This document shows positions 8,576 to 16,868 of a DNA stretch of 64,000 nt, piece after piece. Position 1 is the first letter of the stretch. Every line of letters starts with the position of its first letter. Source of the stretch: Streptomyces sp. NBC_00490. GTDB lineage: Bacteria; Actinomycetota; Actinomycetes; Streptomycetales; Streptomycetaceae. A model generated the notes under the pieces. The model did not search any database and was not told where the DNA came from. It worked only from the letters and a program-made list of their open reading frames with translations. Location: assembly GCF_036013645.1 (NCBI RefSeq), contig NZ_CP107869.1, positions 7,564,001 to 7,628,000 of the forward strand. The letters run 5' to 3'. The position numbers and the translations under genes were made by a program.

Positions 8576-8586
8576 CGAAAGTTTCG
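8576..8586. promoter_or_regulatory. Inverted repeat CGAAAGTTTCG
   Basis: Perfect CGAAA-N-TTTCG repeat in the leader of the importer operon. It resembles the CGAA/TTCG and GAAA/TTTC repeats reported before Streptomyces xylanolytic genes (BxlR and xlnC systems). Resemblance only; no regulator of that kind is encoded in this window. Confidence 0.45.
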
Positions 8587-8617
8587 GTTCAACTCCCCCC
8601 TCCTGTGAGGACCGAGC

Positions 8618-9601
8618 ATGAGCACCTCCACCAAGTCGGCGTCTCCGCCCGGCATCCAGGACCCACCGAAGCCCGACCCGCCGCCCGTGCCCTCCGCCCG
8701 CGTCCCCTGGAGACGGGCACTGCGCCGCGACTGGCAGCTGTACTCGCTGGCCCTGCTGCCGCTGCTGTTCTTCCTGGTCTTCCGCTATCTGCCGATGCTC
8801 GGCAACGTGATCGCGTTCCGCCGCTTCCAGCCCGGCGGCTCGATCTTCGGCGAGCAGTGGGTGGGCCTGCGCTACGTCGAGATGTTCCTCAGCGACCCCA
8901 CCTTCTGGCAGGTGTTCCGCAACACCCTGTGGATCGGCGGGCTCACCCTCGTCTTCTGCTTCCCGATCCCGATCGTGCTGGCCCTGCTGCTGAACGAGGT
9001 GCGCCGGCGTTCCCTGAAGCGGTTCGTGCAGTCGGTGTCGTATCTCCCGCACTTCCTGTCGATGGTGATCGTCGCCGGCATCACCATGCAGATGCTCGCC
9101 ACGGACGGCGCGGTCAACCACGTCCTGGGCTGGTTCGGCCACGACCCGATCCGGTTCATCCAGGAACCCGGATGGTTCCGCACGATCTACGTCGGCTCCG
9201 AGATCTGGCAGACCGCCGGCTGGGGCACGATCCTCTACCTGGCCGCGCTCACCACCATCGACGAGGACCTGTACGAGGCCGCGCGCATCGACGGCGCCAA
9301 CCGCTGGCGGCAGATCTGGCACGTCACCCTGCCCGGCATCCGCCCCACCATGATCACGCTGCTGATCCTCAACATCGGCACGTTCCTCGCGGTCGGCTTC
9401 GAGAAGGTCCTGCTGCTCTACAACGCGCTGACCTATCCGACCGCCGACGTCATCTCCACCTACGTCTACCGGACCGGTGTGGAGTCCAGCAGCTTCAGCT
9501 ACGCGGCCGCCATCGGCCTGTTCGAGGCGATCATCGGCCTGGTGCTGATCGTCTCCGCGAACCAGCTGTCGCGCCGCACGGTGGGGACCAGCCTGTGGTG
9601 A
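8618..9601 (+). CDS. Sugar ABC transporter permease (LplB/YteP type)
   Basis: Inner-membrane permease of the Lpl/Yte subfamily of CUT1 carbohydrate importers. It has 327 residues, a soluble N-terminal tail, about six hydrophobic segments from residue 45 on, and the EAA loop (EAARIDGANRWRQIW) near residue 225 that docks the ATPase. GTGAGGA supports the ATG at 8618. It opens an operon of two permeases, a lipoprotein, a DUF624 protein and GH42. The operon has no ATPase gene, so it probably relies on a shared MsiK-type ATPase. Confidence 0.92.
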   Translation: MSTSTKSASPPGIQDPPKPDPPPVPSARVPWRRALRRDWQLYSLALLPLLFFLVFRYLPMLGNVIAFRRFQPGGSIFGEQWVGLRYVEMFLSDPTFWQVFRNTLWIGGLTLVFCFPIPIVLALLLNEVRRRSLKRFVQSVSYLPHFLSMVIVAGITMQMLATDGAVNHVLGWFGHDPIRFIQEPGWFRTIYVGSEIWQTAGWGTILYLAALTTIDEDLYEAARIDGANRWRQIWHVTLPGIRPTMITLLILNIGTFLAVGFEKVLLLYNALTYPTADVISTYVYRTGVESSSFSYAAAIGLFEAIIGLVLIVSANQLSRRTVGTSLW

Positions 9602-10467
9602 GGCCGAGCCGTTCCTACCGGGTCTTCCAGGGTGTCAACGGGGTGGTCCTCAGCCTCGTGGTGCTGGTGACCCTGTATCCCTTCGTCAACATCGTCGCCC
9701 GCTCCTTCAGCGGGGAGCGGCAGATCCGGGCCGGTGAAGTCACCCTGTGGCCCAAGGGGTTCAACCTCACCACGTACAAGATCGTGTTCCAGGACTCGAT
9801 GTTCTGGCGCAACTACGGCAACACCGTGTTCTACACGGTCGTGGCGACCACCGTGGCCATGGTCCTGACGACCTGTTACGCGTACGTCCTGTCGAAGAAG
9901 CAGCTCAAGGGTCGTACCGCGCTCGTCGGCGTCGCGGTGTTCACCATGTTCTTCACCGGCGGCCTGATCCCGCAGTACGTCCTGATCACCAGCCTCGGCC
10001 TGAAGAACAGCGTGTGGGCGATCGCGCTGCCCAACGCGATCAGTGTCTTCAACCTCCTCGTGATGAAGGCCTTCTTCGAGAGCCTGCCGGCCGAACTGGA
10101 GGAGGCCGCGCAGATCGACGGCCTGAGCACCTACGGCATCCTGCTCAGGATCGTGCTGCCGCTGTCCAAGGCGGTCGTCGCGACGATGGTGCTCTTCTAC
10201 TCGGTGTCCTTCTGGAACTCCTGGTTCAGCGCGTTCCTCTACATGGACAGCACCGATCTGATGCCGGTCACGGTCTATCTGCGCAACCTCATCCAGGGCG
10301 CCACCGGAGGCTCCAACGCCGGAGCCGGCACGGAACAGCTCAGCCAGGTCGGGGCGAACATCCAGGCGGTCACCATCGTGCTCACCGCGCTGCCGATCCT
10401 GTGCGTGTACCCGTTCGTCCAGCGCTACTTCGTCTCGGGCGTGATGCTCGGCGCGGTCAAGGGCTGA
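9598..10467 (+). CDS. Sugar ABC transporter permease (LplC/YtcP type)
   Basis: Second permease subunit of the same importer, 289 residues. It has six hydrophobic segments, the stretch FTGGLIPQY usual in this subfamily, and an EAA loop (LEEAAQIDGLSTYG) near residue 175. The GTG at 9598 overlaps the stop of the preceding permease gene by four bases (GTGA), indicating translational coupling. The family partner in Bacillus imports rhamnogalacturonan oligosaccharides; the substrate here is not fixed by sequence. Confidence 0.92.
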   Translation: MRPSRSYRVFQGVNGVVLSLVVLVTLYPFVNIVARSFSGERQIRAGEVTLWPKGFNLTTYKIVFQDSMFWRNYGNTVFYTVVATTVAMVLTTCYAYVLSKKQLKGRTALVGVAVFTMFFTGGLIPQYVLITSLGLKNSVWAIALPNAISVFNLLVMKAFFESLPAELEEAAQIDGLSTYGILLRIVLPLSKAVVATMVLFYSVSFWNSWFSAFLYMDSTDLMPVTVYLRNLIQGATGGSNAGAGTEQLSQVGANIQAVTIVLTALPILCVYPFVQRYFVSGVMLGAVKG

Positions 10468-10504
10468 CGCTCACTCAATTCACCTACGGAACAAGGGAGT
10501 ATCC

Positions 10505-12160
10505 GTGAGAAACGAAGGGCAGCTGTCGCGGCGTCAGATCCTGGCGGCCGCGGGCTTCATCGGACTCGCCGGCCTCACCGGGTGCGGCAGCGGCGACGAC
10601 GGCGGGGACAGCAAGGACCTCTCCAAGAAGCAGAACGGCGCCATGAAGGAGTACCGCGCGGGCCAGCAGTTCAAGGCCGCGAAGCCGCTGTCCTTCTCGA
10701 TGCTGCACAACAACAACCCGGTCTACCCGACGAAGAGCGGCTGGCTGTTCTGGAAGGAGGTCACCAGGCGCACCGGGATCACCATCAAGCCCGTCGACGT
10801 CCCGCTGGCGGACTACGAGAAGAAGCGCAGCGTCCTCATCGGCGCGGGCGACGCCCCCTTCCTGATCCCGAAGACGTACCACCCGGGCGAGGTCGCCTTC
10901 GTGTCCTCCGGCGCGATCCTCCCGGTCAGCGAGTACGTGCACCTGATGCCCAACTACCAGGACAAGGTGAAGCGCTGGCGGCTGGAGCCCGAGCTGGACT
11001 CCATACGCCAGTCCGACGGCAAGTACTACCTGCTGCCCGGCCTGCACGAGAAGGTCAAGTCCGGCTACTCGCTGTCCTTCCGCACCGACGTCCTCGACCG
11101 GCACGGCCTGTCCCTGCCCACCAGCTGGGACGAGGTGTACGACGTCCTGAAGGCGCTGAAGGCGGAGTACCCCGACAAATACCCCTGGACCGACCGCTGG
11201 AGCACCAACACCCCCTTCCCGTGCGGGGCGTTGTTCGGCTATCTCGGCCAGGCGTACGGGGTCAAGGCGGGCTGGTCGTACAACAACATCACCTTCGACA
11301 CCAAGGCGCGGAAGTTCGTCTTCAACGCGGCGACGGACGCCTACCGCCAGATGGTCGAGTACCTGAGAAAGATCGTCGCCGAGAAGCTGCTCGACCCGGA
11401 GAGCTTCACCCAGCAGGACGACCAGGCCGTGCAGAAGCTGCTGGCCGAGAAGTCCTATGCGATCAGCGCCAATCCGCAGGAGCTGGTGCAGAACTACCGC
11501 TACAACCTGGAGAAGCAGGTCAAGGGCGCGAAGATCGAGATGGTGCCGGTGCCCCTCGGGCCGGCGGGCCCGGTGGTGCTGGGCGGCACCCGGCTGGAGA
11601 ACGGCGTCATGGTCTCCAGCAAGGCCCTCAAGGCCGACACCTTCGTCGCGATGATGCAGTTCGTGGACTGGCTCTGGTACTCCGACGAGGGCCAGAAGTT
11701 CTGCAAGTGGGGCGTGGAGGGCACCACTTACACGGAGTCCGGCGGCCGGTACAGGCTGGAGCCCGGCATCTCCCTCATGGGCTCCGACCCGGACGCCCCG
11801 AAGGACCTCCAGAAGGACTTCGGCTTCTTCAACGGCGTCTTCACCTACGGCGGCAGCTGGGCCCTGGTCTCCTCCAACTTCAGCCCGGACGAGAAGAAGT
11901 TCCAGGACGCCATGTCCGAGCGCACCGAGCTCCCCATCGACCCCGCCCACCCCCTGCAGTCCGTGGAGCAGGAACAGGCGACGCTGTGGGAGACGCCGCT
12001 CAAGGACCACGCCATCCAGAACACCCTCCAGTTCGTCCTCGGCAAGCGCCCGCTGTCCGAATGGGACGACTACGTCTCCGAGTTGAAGTCGAAGAACATG
12101 CAGCAGCTCGTCGACCTGCACAACAAGGCGTACGAACGGTTCAAGAAGGAGAACGGGTGA
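10505..12160 (+). CDS. Extracellular sugar-binding lipoprotein (LplA type)
   Basis: Solute-binding protein that delivers oligosaccharide to the two upstream permeases. It has 551 residues, long for the class but normal for LplA-like proteins. The N-terminus carries a twin-arginine-like SRRQI motif, a hydrophobic stretch and the lipobox LTGC, so it should be exported folded and lipid-anchored. GGGAG upstream supports the GTG at 10505. A stem-loop at 12169-12189 follows the stop, as is usual after binding-protein genes that are expressed more strongly than their operon partners. Confidence 0.92.
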   Translation: MRNEGQLSRRQILAAAGFIGLAGLTGCGSGDDGGDSKDLSKKQNGAMKEYRAGQQFKAAKPLSFSMLHNNNPVYPTKSGWLFWKEVTRRTGITIKPVDVPLADYEKKRSVLIGAGDAPFLIPKTYHPGEVAFVSSGAILPVSEYVHLMPNYQDKVKRWRLEPELDSIRQSDGKYYLLPGLHEKVKSGYSLSFRTDVLDRHGLSLPTSWDEVYDVLKALKAEYPDKYPWTDRWSTNTPFPCGALFGYLGQAYGVKAGWSYNNITFDTKARKFVFNAATDAYRQMVEYLRKIVAEKLLDPESFTQQDDQAVQKLLAEKSYAISANPQELVQNYRYNLEKQVKGAKIEMVPVPLGPAGPVVLGGTRLENGVMVSSKALKADTFVAMMQFVDWLWYSDEGQKFCKWGVEGTTYTESGGRYRLEPGISLMGSDPDAPKDLQKDFGFFNGVFTYGGSWALVSSNFSPDEKKFQDAMSERTELPIDPAHPLQSVEQEQATLWETPLKDHAIQNTLQFVLGKRPLSEWDDYVSELKSKNMQQLVDLHNKAYERFKKENG

Positions 12161-12168
12161 TCCGCATC

Positions 12169-12189
12169 CCGGCCGAGGGCATCGGCCGG
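12169..12189 (+). terminator. Intercistronic stem-loop after the LplA-type gene
   Basis: Arms 12169-12176 and 12182-12189 pair perfectly over 8 bp around a 5-nt loop, between the binding-protein stop and the DUF624 gene. It is more likely an attenuator or mRNA-stabilising element than a full terminator, since the operon seems to continue. Confidence 0.55.
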
Positions 12190-12233
12190 CTTCCGGCCCG
12201 TCGGGGGACACGGGCTGCCCGGAAGGAGACGCG

Positions 12234-12914
12234 ATGAGCACCCCGTCCACCGCCTTCGGGATCGGCCCCCTGTCCCGGGCCGCCGCCCTCATCCACACCC
12301 TCGTCACCGTCGAGGCCCTCCTCCTGGTCGCGGCCGCCCCCGGCCTGGCCGGCCTCTTCCTGCTCGGCCCCGCCCCCTCCAACATCCCCCTCGCCGCCCT
12401 GTGCCTCCTCCCGCTCGGCCCCGCCTGCGCCGCCGCCCTCTACGCCCTGCACCACCGCGACCGCGACCTCACCGACCTCCACCCGGCCCGCACCTACTGG
12501 CGCGGCTGGCGGCTCAACGCGCTCCCCGCCCTGAAACTGTGGACGCCCCTGCTCACCTGGCTCACGGTCATCGCCTTCACGCTCACCCACTTCTCCGCGA
12601 CCGGCCTGCCCGGCTGGTGGGCGGTGCTGCTCGCGGCGATAGGTCTCGGCTCCCTGCTGTGGGGAGCCCACGCACTCGTCCTGACCTCCCTCTTCAGCTT
12701 CCGCGCCCGCGACACCGCGCGCCTCGCCGGCTACTTCCTCTTCCGGCACGGCCGTGCCACCCTCGCCACCGCCTCGCTGCTCGTCCTGACCGCCGCGGGG
12801 ACCGCCCTGCTCACCGAGGCCCTGCCCGCCCTGCTGGCCGCCCCGCTGCTGCTGTCCCTGCTGCACGGCGACCGCCCGGTGATCGCCGAGACCCAGGAGG
12901 ACTTCACCGTATGA
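12234..12914 (+). CDS. DUF624 (YesL-like) membrane protein
   Basis: A 226-residue integral membrane protein with about five hydrophobic segments, matching the DUF624/YesL family. YesL-type genes accompany Lpl/Yte-type oligosaccharide importers across Gram-positive bacteria, including the Bacillus rhamnogalacturonan cluster; their biochemical role is unknown. GGAAGGAG sits at good spacing before ATG 12234. Its stop overlaps the start of the GH42 gene (ATGA), so the two are translationally coupled. Confidence 0.85.
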   Translation: MSTPSTAFGIGPLSRAAALIHTLVTVEALLLVAAAPGLAGLFLLGPAPSNIPLAALCLLPLGPACAAALYALHHRDRDLTDLHPARTYWRGWRLNALPALKLWTPLLTWLTVIAFTLTHFSATGLPGWWAVLLAAIGLGSLLWGAHALVLTSLFSFRARDTARLAGYFLFRHGRATLATASLLVLTAAGTALLTEALPALLAAPLLLSLLHGDRPVIAETQEDFTV

Positions 12915-14911
12915 GCCGCAAGATCCGGTACGGCGGCGACTACAACCCCGAGCAATGGCCACGGTCCACCTGGGACGAGGACCACCGGCTCTTCACCCGG
13001 GCCGGCATCGACACCCTCACCGTCGGCGTCTTCTCCTGGTCCCTGACCCAACCCGCAGAGGACACCTACGACTTCACCGTCCTGGACCGGGTCCTCGACC
13101 GCGCCGCCGCCGAGGGCCGCCAGGTCTGCCTCGCCACCGGCACCGCCGCCCTCCCGCCCTGGCTCGCCAGGAAGTACCCCGAGGTCAACCGCACCGACTT
13201 CGAGGGACGCCGCCACCGCTACGGCCAGCGCCACAACTTCTGCCCCAGCTCACCGGCGTACCGCCGCCTCTCCACGGCCATGGCCGCCCGCCTCGCCGAA
13301 CGGTACGCCGGGCACCCGGCGCTGCTCGCCTGGCACATCAACAACGAGTACGGCGGCGCCTGTTACTGCGAGCACTGCGCCGAGGCGTTCCGCGCGTGGC
13401 TCCGGGCCGAGTACGTCACCCTCGACGCCCTCAACGACGCCTGGTGGACCACCTTCTGGTCCCACCGCTACACCGACTGGGCCGAGATCGAACCCCCCAG
13501 CGCCCTCACCGAGCACTGGCGCGGCCCCGACCACACCGCCTTCCAGGGCATCACCCTCGCCTACTTCCGCTTCACCACCGACGCCCTCCTCGGCTGCTTC
13601 CTCGCCGAGAAGGAGGTGATCCGCGCCCACGACCGGCAGACCCCCGTCACCACCAACTTCATGGGCATGTTCCGCCCCCTCGACTACCACCGCTGGGCCC
13701 CGCACCTCGACTTCGCCTCCTGGGACAGCTACCCGCCCCTCGACGCCCCGCCGACCTGGACCGCCCTGGCCCATGACCTGATGCGCGGCCTGAAGGACGG
13801 CGCCCCGTTCTGGCTGATGGAGCAGACGCCGTCCACGACCGCGTGCCGGGACGTCAACCCCCTTCGTCGCCCGGGCGAGCTGAGGCTGGCCACCTTCCAG
13901 GCCGTCGCCCATGGCGCCGACGCGGCCCTCTACTTCCAGCTGCGCGCCTCCCGTGGCGCCTGCGAGAAGTACCACGGCGCGGTCATCGGCCACGCGGGCC
14001 GCGACGACACCCGGGTCTTCGGCGAAGTGGCCGAACTGGGCCGCGAGTTGGAGGCCCTGGGCGGCTCCACGCTCGGCGCCCGCACCCCCGCCCGCACCGC
14101 CCTGGTCTTCGACTGGGACAGCTGGTGGGCCCTGGAGATCTCCGACGGCCCCTCCCGGCTGGTCAAGTACCAGGAGGTGGTCCACGCCTACTACCGCGCC
14201 GCCCGCGAGGCGGGTGCCGATGTGGACGTGGTCCCGCAGACCGCCGACCTGACCTCGTACGACGTGGTCCTCGCCCCCGTCCTGCACCTGGTCAAGGGCG
14301 ACCTCGCCGAGCGCCTGGAAGCGGTCGCCGCACGCGGCGGCACGGTCCTGACGACCTTCCTCTCGGGCCGCGGTGACGAGCACGACCGGGCGTTCCTCAC
14401 CGACGTACCGGGACCGCTCGCGCCCCTGATGGGCGTACGGATCGACGAATGGGACGCCCGGCCACCGCAGTTCACCCAGCCCGTACCCGAGCTGGGGTCG
14501 CAGGCCCGCCTCGTCTTCGAGATCGTCCAGCCGCGCGGCGCCGAGCCGGTCGCCACCTACGGCACCGACTTCTACGCGGGCACCCCGGCCGTCACCCGCA
14601 ACGCGTTCGGGGAGGGCGAGGCCTGGTACGTCGCCACCGCCCTCGACCAGCCCGGCGTCGACGAGGTGGTCCGCCGCGTCCTCGCCCGCCACGACCTGCT
14701 CGGCCCCTACGCCGACCAGCCGACCGTCGAGACCGCGACCCGTATCGCGCCGGACGGCACCCGCCTCCTCTTCCTCCTCAACCACACCCCCGAACCGGCC
14801 CGTCTCACCGCCCACACCACCGCCACCGACCTGCTCACCGGCAAGCGGACCGAGAAGGGCGAGCCCCTGACCCTCGACCCGCTGGGCACGGCGATCCTGC
14901 GCATCGAGTAA
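12911..14911 (+). CDS. GH42 beta-galactosidase
   Basis: Retaining glycoside hydrolase family 42 enzyme, 666 residues, with no signal peptide, so it should act on imported galactosides in the cytoplasm. The TIM barrel starts at GGDYNPEQWP. Glu146 in HINNEYGG is the acid/base and Glu304 in WLMEQTPS is the nucleophile. The zinc-site cysteines of the family are present (Cys111, 151, 153, 156). A trimerisation domain and a small C-terminal beta domain follow. It closes the Lpl-type operon, which suggests the importer takes up beta-galactose-containing oligomers, as YesZ-linked systems do for rhamnogalacturonan. It converges on GH67 with five bases between stops. Confidence 0.93.
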   Translation: MSRKIRYGGDYNPEQWPRSTWDEDHRLFTRAGIDTLTVGVFSWSLTQPAEDTYDFTVLDRVLDRAAAEGRQVCLATGTAALPPWLARKYPEVNRTDFEGRRHRYGQRHNFCPSSPAYRRLSTAMAARLAERYAGHPALLAWHINNEYGGACYCEHCAEAFRAWLRAEYVTLDALNDAWWTTFWSHRYTDWAEIEPPSALTEHWRGPDHTAFQGITLAYFRFTTDALLGCFLAEKEVIRAHDRQTPVTTNFMGMFRPLDYHRWAPHLDFASWDSYPPLDAPPTWTALAHDLMRGLKDGAPFWLMEQTPSTTACRDVNPLRRPGELRLATFQAVAHGADAALYFQLRASRGACEKYHGAVIGHAGRDDTRVFGEVAELGRELEALGGSTLGARTPARTALVFDWDSWWALEISDGPSRLVKYQEVVHAYYRAAREAGADVDVVPQTADLTSYDVVLAPVLHLVKGDLAERLEAVAARGGTVLTTFLSGRGDEHDRAFLTDVPGPLAPLMGVRIDEWDARPPQFTQPVPELGSQARLVFEIVQPRGAEPVATYGTDFYAGTPAVTRNAFGEGEAWYVATALDQPGVDEVVRRVLARHDLLGPYADQPTVETATRIAPDGTRLLFLLNHTPEPARLTAHTTATDLLTGKRTEKGEPLTLDPLGTAILRIE

Positions 14912-14916
14912 CGCGG

Positions 14917-16848
14917 CTAGTGGATCCGGCGCCCGTTGGCGTCGGGCACACCGGACTTCCGGAAGAAGTAGCTGTTGACCTGGTCGCGCCACTCGCGAGC
15001 ACAGCGGAGCTGCTCCTCGAACCGCTCCGTCACCCGCGCGTGGCGTTCGGCGTCCACCAGATCCACCAGCGAGGCCCACACCCGCCGGGCGGCCTCCACC
15101 TCCTCCACGCCCTCGAAGTGCGTGTCGTAGATGTGCTGGATCACCGTCTTACCGCTGTGCAGCACATGCCCGTACGGCACATGGTGGAAGAACAGCAGCA
15201 GCTCGTCCGGGCAGGTCTCCGGTGACTCGTACACCTCCGCCCAGCGCTTGGCGTACTGCGCCGCGTACCCCGTGCCGGTCGCCGCGCTGCGGTCCACGCC
15301 GATGCCGTCCCGGTCGGCGAAGTGGTAGGTGCCCCAGGGGCTGTACTCGTATCCGTCCACGCTCGGCCCGTAGTGGTGACCGGGCTGCACCATGAAACCG
15401 ACCCCGAGCGGCGCGGTGTACTTCTCGTACGTGCGCCACGACCCCTCCATCACCGCGCGCACCCCCGCCGCGGGCTCCGTCCCGAAGGTGAGCCCGATCC
15501 ACTCGTCCAGGATCTCCAGCGGGTCCGCGTCCGGCCGCCAGGCCAGCCGGCCGAAGGTGTAGAGGTTCGCCTGGGCCAGCGGATGCCCGGTCCAGAACGG
15601 GTCGTCGCCGACGTTGGAGACGGCGACCAGGGCATCCGCCAGCTCCGCCACCGGCGTGCCGTCGGGCCGGAACCGCAGCACCTCGCTCCACATCGGCCCC
15701 AGCCAGCACACATGCCGTTGCTGTCCGGTGTACTCCTGCGTCGCCTGCAACTCCACCGCGAGCCGGGTGGCGGGCATCGCGCCGATCAGCGGTGAGACCG
15801 GCTCCCGCACCTGGAAGTCCATCGGCCCGTGCTTGACCTGGAGCACGGCGTTCGACGCGAACTCCCCGTCCAGCGGCACGAAATGGTCGTACGCCGCACG
15901 CGCCCGGTCCGTCGTCCGGTCCCGCCAGTCCTGCCGGTGGTCGTAGACGAAGGCCCGCCAGTGCACGGTCCCGCCGTACGGCTCCAGCGCGGCGGCCAGC
16001 ATGTTCGCCCCCTCGGCGTGCGAGCGGCCGTAGGCGAACGGGCCCGGCTGCCCCTCCGAGTCGGCCTTCGCCACGTACCCGCCGAAGTCCGGTATCGCCT
16101 CGTACACCCGCACGGTCGCCTTGGCCCACCACGCCCGCACGTCGTCGTCGAGCGGGTCGGCCGTCGCGAGCCCGCCGAGCACGACCGGCGCGGCGAAGCT
16201 CACGGACAGATGCGTCCGGATCCCGTACGCCCGCAACGCGCCCGCGATCGCGGCGACTTCGCCGATCCGGTCGGTCAGCAGCCGCGCCTCGGCCCGGTGC
16301 ACGTTGACGTTGTTCACGGCCACGGCGTTGATGCCGCACGAGGCGAGCAGCCTGCCGTACGCCCTGACCCGCTCCAGATCGCCGCGCGCCCGCCCGTCCT
16401 CCCAGAACAGCGAGCCGCCCGCGTACCCGCGCTCCACCTGGCCCATCACCGGGTGCACGGACACGTTGTCCCAGTGATCGAGCATCCGCAGCGCCAACTC
16501 AGGCTGAAAGGAGGCGCGTCGAGCGTCGTCGCGGAACGCCGTCTCACCGAGCCGTGCGACATGGAAGAACCCGTACAGCAGCCCGCGCGCGCCGGACGCG
16601 GTGACGGTCGTACACCCGTCACCCCGCCCGTACACGAACCCCTCGGAGCCGTCGTCCCCGTCCAGCTCCAACACCAGGTCGTACGAACCGGATTCGCGCG
16701 AGACGCTCCCTCCGAACCGCTCGCAGGCCCTGGCCACCTCCCCGTGGACCGTGTCCACCAGTGGACCCGAACCACGGATCAGGGTCCGCCGGGTGCCGAT
16801 CGGCCGGAACGCCACGTCCGGCAGCCAGGCCGGATCGACACCCTGCAT
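14917..16848 (-). CDS. GH67 alpha-glucuronidase
   Basis: Inverting enzyme that releases (methyl)glucuronic acid from glucurono-xylo-oligosaccharides; 643 residues from ATG 16848 and no signal peptide, so intracellular. The family signatures are clear: HWDN near residue 130, NNVNVH, KADSEGQPGPFAYGR containing the proposed general acid Glu, and LDGEFASN followed by DFQVREP with the other two carboxylates. The start lies only 20 bp after the stop of the upstream GH92 gene on the same strand, so the two are probably co-transcribed. This is an odd pair, since one acts on xylan side chains and the other on mannose. Confidence 0.93.
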   Translation of the reverse strand: MQGVDPAWLPDVAFRPIGTRRTLIRGSGPLVDTVHGEVARACERFGGSVSRESGSYDLVLELDGDDGSEGFVYGRGDGCTTVTASGARGLLYGFFHVARLGETAFRDDARRASFQPELALRMLDHWDNVSVHPVMGQVERGYAGGSLFWEDGRARGDLERVRAYGRLLASCGINAVAVNNVNVHRAEARLLTDRIGEVAAIAGALRAYGIRTHLSVSFAAPVVLGGLATADPLDDDVRAWWAKATVRVYEAIPDFGGYVAKADSEGQPGPFAYGRSHAEGANMLAAALEPYGGTVHWRAFVYDHRQDWRDRTTDRARAAYDHFVPLDGEFASNAVLQVKHGPMDFQVREPVSPLIGAMPATRLAVELQATQEYTGQQRHVCWLGPMWSEVLRFRPDGTPVAELADALVAVSNVGDDPFWTGHPLAQANLYTFGRLAWRPDADPLEILDEWIGLTFGTEPAAGVRAVMEGSWRTYEKYTAPLGVGFMVQPGHHYGPSVDGYEYSPWGTYHFADRDGIGVDRSAATGTGYAAQYAKRWAEVYESPETCPDELLLFFHHVPYGHVLHSGKTVIQHIYDTHFEGVEEVEAARRVWASLVDLVDAERHARVTERFEEQLRCAREWRDQVNSYFFRKSGVPDANGRRIH

Positions 16849-16868
16849 GAGACCCCCAACGCTGCTGC

